Assembly: GCA_035646815.1 (NCBI GenBank)
Contig: DASRON010000028.1
Span: forward strand, 1-6,566
Source of the DNA: GCA-002784865 sp035646815
GTDB taxonomy: Bacteria; Patescibacteriota; Microgenomatia; Levybacterales; UBA12049
Direction of reading: 5' to 3'
Length of the DNA: 6,566 bases
The notes under the pieces are model-generated. The model had not been told where the DNA came from, did not search any database, and worked only from the letters and a program-made list of their open reading frames with translations. Positions 1 through 4,438 of this stretch are shown piece after piece (position 1 is the stretch's first letter; each line of letters begins with the position of its first letter). Both the position numbers and the translations under genes were made by a program.

Positions 1-445
1 TCATTGTCCTTATGTTCAACATATCAAAAAAGAACTTTCTAAAATAGGAAAAGATTATGAGGACAGTAGCTTAGGAATTGTTGCAATTTCTTCAAATGAT
101 GCTGAAAATTATTCAGAAGATGCACCTTTAAGTCTAAAAGAGATGGGGGAAGAAGAGAATTTCAGATTTCCACTTTTATATGATAAAGATCAGGAGGTTG
201 CAAAGGCTTACAAAGCAGCTTGTACTCCTGACTTTTTCCTATATAACCAAAACAGAGAACTTAGCTATAGAGGACAACTTGATGATAGTAGGCCTGGAAA
301 TAATATTCCTGTAACAGGAAAAGACTTAAGAGATGCAATAGAAGAAGTTTTAAAAGGAGAATCGTCTTCTAATACTCAGAAGCCAAGTATGGGGTGTAAT
401 ATAAAGTGGAGAGAGGGGAATGAACCTGAATATTTTAATCACTAA
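1..445 (+). CDS. Redoxin (AhpC/TSA-like thioredoxin-fold) protein, 5'-truncated by the window edge
   Basis: The reading frame is open from the first base and ends with TAA at 443-445, giving 147 visible residues. The first complete codons read HCPYV, and the preceding base (T) fits an Asn codon, so the edge probably cuts the family motif CNHCPYV, which holds the peroxidatic or redox-active cysteine. Further along come a second cysteine in AACTPDFFLY, the segment YRGQLDDSRPG, and a C-terminal PSMGCNIKW...NEPEYF. These are hallmarks of a cytosolic thioredoxin-fold redoxin family of about 185 residues, so roughly 40 N-terminal residues are missing. The likely role is thiol-dependent reduction of peroxides or disulfides; the substrate cannot be told. 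An ATG at 143 opens a shorter frame, but the conserved CPYV motif lies upstream of it, so that start is wrong. The gene converges on the HD-domain gene. Confidence 0.85.
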   Translation, partial: HCPYVQHIKKELSKIGKDYEDSSLGIVAISSNDAENYSEDAPLSLKEMGEEENFRFPLLYDKDQEVAKAYKAACTPDFFLYNQNRELSYRGQLDDSRPGNNIPVTGKDLRDAIEEVLKGESSSNTQKPSMGCNIKWREGNEPEYFNH

Positions 446-470
446 ATTTTGCAGTGAAATTCAATTTGAC

Positions 471-502
471 CTTAAGTAACTTACTCGGAGTAGATACTTA
501 AG
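471..502. terminator. Hairpin between convergent genes
   Basis: CTTAAGT (471-477) pairs with ACTTAAG (496-502). Inside, TACT (482-485) pairs with AGTA (489-492) around a CGG loop. It starts 26 bp after the redoxin stop and covers the stop codon of the opposing HD gene. The symmetry and position suit a shared terminator, but neither strand shows a U-run after the stem, so termination is only inferred. Confidence 0.35.
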
Positions 503-1100
503 CTGCCATTTGCATTCTTGTCCTTACCATAAAACCAATTAGTTCTGAATTTTCAAACGTTTCTGTTAAATGAGCTTGTGTATCATTTGGATTCCAGGAT
601 TTTTTGTACGGTCTTGGACTTATTAAAGAATCTACTTGGTCAGCGATTGAAATAATGTGTTGTTTGAATTTTAGTAATGGATCAGAAGGTTCTTTTGTTG
701 TAGATTCTGTTGCTTGTGAGTGATGCCCGCTAATTATTTCTGCAACATTATGATTATATGGTTCAACTATTTTTCTTCCTCTGTCTGCATGTGCTTTAAA
801 AGACCTTTCTTTTTGTTCAAAATCAAGAATTCCTGCGTCTAATATTTTACATGGAACAAATAGTTTTCCAATGTCATGAACAAAACCTGCCAAGGTTAAT
901 TCCTCAACATCTATATACGATAAGTGAAGAAATCTAGAAGCGTTAAAGGAAAGTACACCTACCCTAAGAGAATGGTTAAAAGTAGTTAGGTTATGCTGCA
1001 TAAGGTCTGATAGGAGATTTTGAGCCCATGTTTGTCTTTCAAAGGCATGGAGAATATCTGTATTTTCCCCTTTTATTTTTGATAAAAGATGTTCTGTCAT
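498..1100 (-). CDS. HD-domain (HD-GYP-like) phosphohydrolase, likely 200 aa
   Basis: The protein has the metal-binding pattern of an HD hydrolase: H43 in FNHSLRVG, the H75-D76 pair in GFVHDIGK, H104 in HADRG, H126-H127 in ISGHHSQ, and D154 in IADQVDSL followed by SPRPYKK. Spacing and flanking residues resemble HD-GYP cyclic-di-GMP phosphodiesterases. The GYP triad itself is absent: after HH comes a short polar stretch (SQATESTTKEP) instead of the usual DGxGYP. The substrate, a cyclic dinucleotide or another phosphate ester, is therefore open. No membrane or sensor domain is visible. The frame stays open up to an ATG at 1199, which would add 33 residues. I prefer the ATG at 1100 because a promoter (TTGAGA-N16-TATAAA) lies between the two, the extra part overlaps a repeat that is non-coding in its other copy, and the HD motifs begin well after residue 34. 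Confidence 0.75.
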   Translation of the reverse strand: MTEHLLSKIKGENTDILHAFERQTWAQNLLSDLMQHNLTTFNHSLRVGVLSFNASRFLHLSYIDVEELTLAGFVHDIGKLFVPCKILDAGILDFEQKERSFKAHADRGRKIVEPYNHNVAEIISGHHSQATESTTKEPSDPLLKFKQHIISIADQVDSLISPRPYKKSWNPNDTQAHLTETFENSELIGFMVRTRMQMAA

Positions 1101-1110
1101 ACATATTTCA

Positions 1111-1138
1111 TTTATACATAAAACTGTTTTTATCTCAA
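1111..1138 (-). promoter_or_regulatory. Sigma70-type promoter of the HD gene
   Basis: On the minus strand TTGAGA (1133-1138) is separated by 16 nt from TATAAA (1111-1116). The predicted transcript start is about 4 nt before the ATG at 1100, leaving no room for a Shine-Dalgarno. If real, it rules out the longer reading frame from 1199. Confidence 0.5.
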
Positions 1139-1151
1139 GGGGCGGAATTGT

Positions 1152-1204
1152 AGGTCTTAGTACGCGAGCTTCGAATAATTTGGCACAAAGTAAGCACATT
1201 TGAT
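1152..1204. repeat. 53-bp direct repeat, copy A
   Basis: Aligns without gaps to 1832-1884 at 39 of 53 positions. The best-conserved blocks are AGGTCTTAG, CTTCGAA.AATTTGG and TTTGAT. It lies upstream of the HD promoter and downstream of the toxin stop. The two copies bracket the toxin-antitoxin operon. Confidence 0.6.
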
Positions 1205-1216
1205 GTTATTAAATCT

Positions 1217-1229
1217 CGAGAGTTTCTCG
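1217..1229. repeat. Short inverted repeat after the toxin gene
   Basis: CGAGA-GTT-TCTCG, a 5-bp stem with a 3-nt loop, begins 15 nt past the toxin stop on the minus strand. An outer AAATC (1211-1215) and GATTT (1242-1246) pair could extend it loosely. It may be a weak terminator for the toxin-antitoxin operon; no clear U-run follows. Confidence 0.25.
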
Positions 1230-1244
1230 CTCTGAGTCAGCGAT

Positions 1245-1505
1245 TTAGTATTCGTCGTGGGTAATAATATCTGTAAACAGGATTTCGTCATCAATAATCA
1301 TAAAAGTAATTCTTAAATTTCCTTCTATCCAAAAAGAATATTCCTGTGCTCTTTTTCCGATTAATTTGTGTAGCCGGAGGGAAGGGTGTCGTAAATTTCC
1401 CCTTAATAGTTCAATTTGTTTTTTAACCTTTTCTTTTAGTTGAGGATTTTTTCTTATCTTCTTTGAGAGATTTTTGTCAAAATAGGCAGTAGTCCTGATA
1501 TTCAT
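1245..1505 (-). CDS. RelE/ParE-superfamily toxin (YafQ/HigB-like)
   Basis: An 86-residue basic protein with the course typical of RelE/ParE toxins: a lysine-rich N-terminal helical hairpin (about 10-35), then HPSLRLHKLIG (40-50), a core YSFWIEGNLRITFMI (56-70), and the terminal DIITHDEY. The R..F strand containing R64 and the terminal HDE(V)Y-like end are typical of toxins that cleave ribosome-bound mRNA. Candidate catalytic residues are R64 and H83; ParE-like gyrase poisoning cannot be excluded from sequence alone. It starts 4 nt after the antitoxin stop and must share its transcript and probably be translationally coupled. No Shine-Dalgarno of its own is obvious. The length is normal and the frame intact, so it is probably active. 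Confidence 0.85.
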   Translation of the reverse strand: MNIRTTAYFDKNLSKKIRKNPQLKEKVKKQIELLRGNLRHPSLRLHKLIGKRAQEYSFWIEGNLRITFMIIDDEILFTDIITHDEY

Positions 1506-1509
1506 TTAC

Positions 1510-1773
1510 TCACAGATTAGTAAGATAGTTATCCAGGTTATCTATCGCCTTGGTTTCTCCACTCTTATAATCCTCCAATGCTTTTAAGGCTATTTTTTCT
1601 CTTTCTTCACTCATTTTAAAGACAGGAACATCAATACCCTTAACATCATTAATAATGAGGTTCCTTATATAGGTTGCCAAATTTAAACCAAATCTTTCTG
1701 CCCTACTCCTCAGATGTAGGTATAATTCGTCAGGGAGAGTTATCTTGACCTGTTTTGCTTGTGTGTTAGGCAT
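1510..1773 (-). CDS. Ribbon-helix-helix antitoxin
   Basis: An 87-residue protein whose N-terminal half fits the ribbon-helix-helix fold: a beta strand (QVKITLPDELY, 8-18), helix A (LYLHLRSRAERFG) and helix B (NLATYIRNLIINDV, about 31-44). The acidic C-terminal half (EEREKIALKALEDYKSGE, then DNLDNYLTNL) is what would wrap the toxin. In this family dimers bind operator palindromes and repress the operon, more tightly when bound to toxin. The gene order antitoxin-toxin and the 4-nt gap are classic. It ends in TGA, evidence that UGA is a stop here. The ATG sits 6 nt after the -10 box, so the mRNA probably lacks a 5' leader. Confidence 0.85.
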   Translation of the reverse strand: MPNTQAKQVKITLPDELYLHLRSRAERFGLNLATYIRNLIINDVKGIDVPVFKMSEEREKIALKALEDYKSGETKAIDNLDNYLTNL

Positions 1774-1774
1774 G

Positions 1775-1808
1775 GTACTATTTTAGTACTTGAAAAAGGT
1801 CTTGTCAA
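1775..1808 (-). promoter_or_regulatory. Toxin-antitoxin promoter with overlapping palindromic operator
   Basis: Minus strand: TTGACA (1803-1808), 17-nt spacer, TAAAAT (1780-1785), then 6 nt to the ATG. The palindrome GTACT-N5-AGTAC (1775-1789) covers the -10 box and predicted start site. That is where a ribbon-helix-helix antitoxin would bind to repress its own operon. Confidence 0.65.
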
Positions 1809-1831
1809 GTGCTTTTAGGTACCTATTGAGC

Positions 1832-1884
1832 AGGTCTTAGCTATCGACCTTCGAACAATTTGGGGTAAAATTAACTCTTTTGAT
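1832..1884. repeat. 53-bp direct repeat, copy B
   Basis: Second copy of the repeat at 1152-1204, same orientation, 680 bp apart start to start, 74% identical without gaps. This copy carries in-frame stops where copy A could be read as the N-terminus of the HD protein, so the element is most likely non-coding. It lies between the divergent toxin-antitoxin and acetyltransferase promoters. Confidence 0.6.
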
Positions 1885-1940
1885 ATTGAAAAAATCCAGC
1901 AATTTTTTACTTCACAGTCCAATTTTCAGTACGCATAATT

Positions 1941-1949
1941 TGATACAAT
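1941..1949 (+). promoter_or_regulatory. Extended -10 promoter of the acetyltransferase gene
   Basis: TG-A-TACAAT: TG at 1941-1942 and -10 hexamer at 1944-1949. No convincing -35 box is present, as is common with an extended -10. The -10 ends 7 nt before the ATG at 1957, so transcription should begin at or next to the start codon. Confidence 0.5.
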
Positions 1950-1956
1950 ATGGCAA

Positions 1957-2751
1957 ATGGATATGAATAACAACTCAAACAACTTTTCATTTCTTCAAAA
2001 GTATCAACTGCTTCAACACTCAATTATGTATGATGAGCTCATTGATCTTGGGTTTACGGTTATTGGATATTCAAAGACTGATCCTTCGACATTTTGGAAC
2101 AATGCTTTGATAAATCAAGTATTAAACGATGAAGAAATCAAACAAATTGAAGAAAGATTCAAGCTATTGGATCGTAGACCGACTTTATATTTTGAACACG
2201 GTATCAAATTAAAGGAGTTAACTGAAAAATTAGAATTAAAGCAATATAAAAAAGGGTTTGAAGATTGTTGGCAATTTTGGCAAGGAAAAGAAATTGACCA
2301 AACACATTTTAACTCGATAAAAAAAGTCACCACAAGCGAAGAGCTCGAAACATTCCTTGAAGTTTTCAATAACTGCTACCAGAAAGATGATCCCCAAAAT
2401 CCTTATGGGGAGTTAGGTGATTATTTGAAGGCTGCAAGAAACGTATGGAACAAACATCATGTTGCAAATAGAATTGAGTATTTTATGGTTTATAAAGATA
2501 GTAAGCCAGTTAGTGTCTCTACACTCACAAACTATAAAGAAATAGGATACATTTCAAATGTTGGATCATTGAGAGAAGTGCGAGGTCAGGGCTTTGGAAA
2601 AGCTGCGACACTTTATTGCGTAAGCAAATCAATAAAAAATGGAAACATAGAGCATTGCTTGGCAACGGAAGAAGGTCATTATCCAAATGTTTTTTATCAA
2701 AAAATAGGTTTTGCTCGAAGATTTGTTGCAGTTGGATACACAAAAACTTAA
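1957..2751 (+). CDS. GNAT-family N-acetyltransferase with an N-terminal extension
   Basis: A 264-residue soluble protein whose C-terminal half is a GNAT domain. Motif A, the acetyl-CoA pyrophosphate loop, reads R209-GQGFG-K215, preceded by the strand GYISNVGSLREV and followed by the helix AATLYCVSKSI. The late segment YPNVFYQKIGFARR (242-255) is the usual GNAT motif B region with the FYQKIGF signature. A preceding strand, YFMVYKDSKPVSVSTL (175-190), fits the first acceptor-side strands. Residues 1-125 match nothing I recognise and may be a second, degenerate GNAT half or a substrate-binding domain; the acetyl acceptor is unknown. It is the only complete plus-strand gene here and converges on tRNA-Trp. 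The start at 1957 is supported by the -10 box 7 nt upstream; the internal ATG two codons later is an alternative. Confidence 0.8.
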   Translation: MDMNNNSNNFSFLQKYQLLQHSIMYDELIDLGFTVIGYSKTDPSTFWNNALINQVLNDEEIKQIEERFKLLDRRPTLYFEHGIKLKELTEKLELKQYKKGFEDCWQFWQGKEIDQTHFNSIKKVTTSEELETFLEVFNNCYQKDDPQNPYGELGDYLKAARNVWNKHHVANRIEYFMVYKDSKPVSVSTLTNYKEIGYISNVGSLREVRGQGFGKAATLYCVSKSIKNGNIEHCLATEEGHYPNVFYQKIGFARRFVAVGYTKT

Positions 2752-2791
2752 TAATTGATCAACAGTTCGATGATAGTATGACCAGAGTTTG

Positions 2792-2862
2792 CAGGGGCGG
2801 AGGGACTCGAACCCCCAGGATCCGCTTTGGAGGCGGGCCGTTTACCATTAACGAACGCCCCT
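2792..2862 (-). tRNA. trnW: tRNA-Trp (anticodon CCA)
   Basis: Acceptor AGGGGCG/CGCCCCT, D-arm stem CGTT/AACG with a GG-containing loop, anticodon loop CTCCAAA giving CCA, 4-nt variable loop, and T-arm GGGGG/CCCTC with loop TTCGAGT. Discriminator G73, as in bacterial tRNA-Trp. CCA is not encoded; the next bases are CAA. The top pair of the anticodon stem is mismatched (C27-A43). The first 15 nt are also the last codons and stop of the upstream nuclease gene. It decodes UGG only. Confidence 0.93.
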
Positions 2863-3513
2863 AATGGTACAAAAAGCATTATATATTGCTTCAAACTCTT
2901 TTGCAATCCTAACATCATAATAAGAAATTGCTATGCATCCAGGATAACCATCACGTTTTCTTTTTCCAGTATTCGGTTTTTGATAGCTTTTATAAAATTG
3001 ACTTATTGGGATTTGTGTTATTTTGCTCCAAAACATTTTTTGATTTTCATCATTATGATAACTGTGTAAATGAACAAGCGCTCTAAATTTTGCTTCATCT
3101 ATTTCAAATCCAAACCTTAATAATGAAAGAAAATTCTTTACTAATGAAGCATCTGAATTAGTAAATCTTACCGTTGAATCATTTTTATTTCCTTCACACC
3201 ACCATATTAGAGAGCAATATATTTTTGCTAATTCTTTCGAATGACTTACGTCTTTTATTATCTTCATCGCGTATTTATTGTTTATTTCGCTTCTAATTAC
3301 AGCCTGTTTATTTCTAGACAGAATTGCTTTTTGTCTACCCAACAATTGCTTTCTCATTAGTTTTTTCTGAATGTCTGGCTGTAATTTCACATCAGATAAC
3401 CATAGAGAAGCTGTGCTTTTAGCAATTTTCAATTTTTTGGAAATTTCGTTAAGAGAATAGCCTTTTTTACGCATTAGGATTGCTTGTTCTCTTATCTCTT
3501 TTAAATGAGCCAT
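2848..3513 (-). CDS. HTH plus LAGLIDADG-like homing-endonuclease-type protein overlapping tRNA-Trp
   Basis: 221 residues. The N-terminus is a helix-turn-helix of resolvase/transposase type: EIREQAILMRKKGYSLNEIS (6-25), then KKLKIAKSTASLWLSDV (26-42). A basic linker follows, then SLIWWCEGNKND (101-112) with acidic E107, RFTNSDASLVKNFLSLLR (116-133), FWSKITQIPISQF (161-173) and YPGCIAISYYD (190-200). I recognise this as the LAGLIDADG-like group in which the WxEG segment stands for the LAGLIDADG helix and its catalytic acid. One such motif is visible, so it probably acts as a homodimer. The stop TAA lies inside the D-arm of tRNA-Trp: codons 218-221 are tRNA nucleotides 1-12. It splits the usual rpmG-trnW neighbourhood. 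There is no Shine-Dalgarno, and TATAAT lies 7 nt before the ATG. Nuclease activity is inferred; a pure DNA-binding regulator is the alternative. Confidence 0.7.
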   Translation of the reverse strand: MAHLKEIREQAILMRKKGYSLNEISKKLKIAKSTASLWLSDVKLQPDIQKKLMRKQLLGRQKAILSRNKQAVIRSEINNKYAMKIIKDVSHSKELAKIYCSLIWWCEGNKNDSTVRFTNSDASLVKNFLSLLRFGFEIDEAKFRALVHLHSYHNDENQKMFWSKITQIPISQFYKSYQKPNTGKRKRDGYPGCIAISYYDVRIAKEFEAIYNAFCTIRGVR

Positions 3514-3520
3514 AAAATGA

Positions 3521-3568
3521 ATTATATAAACTTATTTCATGGTACGATAATTTAAGCTACATTGTCAA
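3521..3568 (-). promoter_or_regulatory. Promoter region of the HTH/LAGLIDADG-like gene
   Basis: Two overlapping possibilities on the minus strand. A perfect TATAAT (3521-3526) stands 7 nt before the ATG and would give a leaderless mRNA, though its -35 (TATCGT, 3544-3549) is poor. TTGACA (3563-3568), N18, TACCAT (3539-3544) would start about 20 nt upstream of the ATG. Either could also transcribe tRNA-Trp. Confidence 0.5.
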
Positions 3569-3600
3569 CGAAGAATAGTGTGTTAATTAAGCTAGGATGC

Positions 3601-3777
3601 CTATTTCAATTTATCGTTTTCTTTATGTTGAGTTACTTTTTTACAATGTTTACAAAACTTATCAAATAATAACTTCTCAAGTGTGTTTATCTTATTTCTA
3701 GTCGTAACGTAATTTCTATTCTTACAAAATGTGCAAACTAATCCTACTTTTATTCTGTGTTCTCCTTTTTTTGCCAT
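3601..3777 (-). CDS. rpmG: Large-subunit ribosomal protein L33 (bL33), zinc-binding form
   Basis: A 58-residue basic protein starting MAKKGEHRIKVGLVCTFCKN. The ribosomal L33 features are the early VGLVCTFC strand, YVTTRNK (23-29) and the C-terminal FCKHCKKVTQHKE. Cysteines at 15/18 and 42/45 form the two CxxC knuckles of the zinc-containing (C+) type. It sits near the tRNA exit site of the 50S subunit. The frame is open 20 codons further upstream into tRNA-Thr, but a strong Shine-Dalgarno 9 nt before the ATG at 3777 and family length fix this start. It lies 35 nt after tRNA-Thr(GGT) on the same strand. In many bacteria rpmG precedes tRNA-Trp and secE-nusG; here a nuclease gene lies between rpmG and tRNA-Trp. 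Confidence 0.95.
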   Translation of the reverse strand: MAKKGEHRIKVGLVCTFCKNRNYVTTRNKINTLEKLLFDKFCKHCKKVTQHKENDKLK

Positions 3778-3786
3778 AGTTAATAA

Positions 3787-3794
3787 CCTCCTTT
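3787..3794 (-). promoter_or_regulatory. Strong Shine-Dalgarno site of rpmG
   Basis: AAAGGAGG on the minus strand, 9 nt before the ATG at 3777. It decides the rpmG start and is the only strong Shine-Dalgarno in front of any gene in the window. Confidence 0.9.
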
Positions 3795-3812
3795 CATAGA
3801 TTAACTTTCTTG

Positions 3813-3884
3813 AGCCGACAGTGGGAATCGGACCCACGATCTAGTCATTACCAATGACTTGCTCTACCACTGAGCCATGTCGGC
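3813..3884 (-). tRNA. trnT: tRNA-Thr (anticodon GGT)
   Basis: Acceptor GCCGACA/TGTCGGC, D-stem GCTC/GAGC, anticodon stem AGTCA/TGACT with loop TTGGTAA giving GGT, T-arm GTGGG/CCCAC. All stems are fully paired. Discriminator T73, then CA but no CCA. Reads ACC and ACU. It follows tRNA-Tyr by 20 nt and precedes rpmG. Confidence 0.96.
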
Positions 3885-3904
3885 AACTGTCGACTTAGTT
3901 GTTG

Positions 3905-3988
3905 TGCTAGATGAGGGACTCGAACCCCCGTAGGTCTTTCGACCGCCTCGTCTACAGCGAGGTGCAATTGCCGCTATGCGAATCTAGC
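3905..3988 (-). tRNA. trnY: tRNA-Tyr (anticodon GTA), class II
   Basis: Acceptor GCTAGAT/ATCTAGC, 3-bp D-stem GCA/TGC, anticodon stem CCTCG/CGAGG with loop CTGTAGA giving GTA, and T-arm GGGGG/CCCTC. A long variable arm holds the hairpin GGTC-GAAA-GACC, the bacterial class II form of tRNA-Tyr. Discriminator A73, followed by CA; CCA is not encoded. Its first 5 nt overlap the end of the PD-(D/E)XK nuclease gene, whose TAG stop is in the acceptor stem. Confidence 0.95.
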
Positions 3989-4358
3989 ATTTAAATTTAT
4001 TCCAGCTTTTAATTCCTAATGCAAGCTGGGATTTTCCTATTACTTCTTTTGCTGGTATTAAATACCTGTTTCCATTACTACAGTATATAAAAAGATAATC
4101 AAAATCATCCTCTAAATACTTTGTATGATAAGTTTTCTGTCTATACCCACCAAATGTTCTTAAATCAACTATAAATGCTCCACTTGGTGCTTTATCATCA
4201 GAATATTTACATTGAATTCTTTTTATTCCATCTTTCTGATCAACTGCAAGATCATATTTGTCGCAGTCGGAAACAGGTATAAGTACCGACATTTTATTTT
4301 TAACAAAATAGGATATTGCTTCTACTACAGCTAAACTTCCTTTTCTTTTAGTGTTCAC
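3984..4358 (-). CDS. PD-(D/E)XK homing-endonuclease-like protein (I-Ssp6803I type)
   Basis: 124 residues, GTG start. The order E13 (LAVVEAISYF), D36 (KYDLAVD, 34-40) and Q49-x-K51 (KRIQCKYS) is the PD-(D/E)XK nuclease core, with Q in place of the usual acid. That matches the small family of group I intron-associated PD-(D/E)XK endonucleases typified by I-Ssp6803I, which homes into a tRNA-fMet intron. The middle part RTFGGYRQKTYHTKYLEDDFDYLFIYC, then NRYLIPAKEV, also fits. Such enzymes assemble as oligomers to cut long sites. Here the gene is free-standing: both flanking tRNAs are intact, and I found no intron core. It ends in TAG inside the acceptor stem of tRNA-Tyr (5-nt overlap). A near-ideal promoter lies 6 nt before the GTG. 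It may recognise tRNA-gene DNA; that is inference. Confidence 0.78.
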   Translation of the reverse strand: MNTKRKGSLAVVEAISYFVKNKMSVLIPVSDCDKYDLAVDQKDGIKRIQCKYSDDKAPSGAFIVDLRTFGGYRQKTYHTKYLEDDFDYLFIYCSNGNRYLIPAKEVIGKSQLALGIKSWNKFKC

Positions 4359-4364
4359 GCCTAT

Positions 4365-4393
4365 ATACTACTTGGTAGGTAACCATATGTCAA
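4365..4393 (-). promoter_or_regulatory. Leaderless promoter of the PD-(D/E)XK gene
   Basis: Minus strand: TTGACA (4388-4393), 17-nt spacer, TAGTAT (4365-4370), then 6 nt to the GTG. The predicted transcript start coincides with the start codon, and no Shine-Dalgarno is present. It supports GTG at 4358 as the true start and lets the nuclease be made independently of the tRNA operon. Confidence 0.6.
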
Positions 4394-4414
4394 ACTGCTA
4401 TCATTACTAAGTTT

Positions 4415-4437
4415 AAAGATAGAAAGATACTATCTTT
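4415..4437. repeat. Hairpin directly 3' of tRNA-Thr(TGT)
   Basis: AAAGATAG (4415-4422) pairs with CTATCTTT (4430-4437), loop 7. The loop itself is a second copy of AAAGATA (4423-4429), which could pair instead with 4431-4437. It starts 2 nt after the discriminator base. On the minus strand UUU ends the stem, but no long U-run follows. A tRNA 3'-processing or weak termination element is possible. Confidence 0.4.
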
Positions 4438-4438
4438 G

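Noticed and set aside
1138..1146. Nine-base match AGGGGCGGA to the tRNA-Trp 3' end (2793-2801), a possible attachment-site trace
   Set aside because: Too short, does not extend into the T-arm, and no integrase is visible.
1152..1884. Integron attC sites flanking the toxin-antitoxin pair
   Set aside because: No GTTRRRY core sites or imperfect palindromes of attC type in either repeat copy.
2115..2743. Minus-strand frames inside the GNAT gene
   Set aside because: Low-complexity antisense translations of a well-supported GNAT coding region.
2616..3069. Plus-strand reading frames crossing the end of the GNAT gene and tRNA-Trp
   Set aside because: They are shadows of the GNAT gene, the tRNA and the minus-strand nuclease, with no recognisable domain.
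3601..3837. 78-residue version of L33 starting inside tRNA-Thr
   Set aside because: The extra 20 residues translate the tRNA 3' half and spacer; AAAGGAGG 9 nt before 3777 and family length fix the shorter protein.
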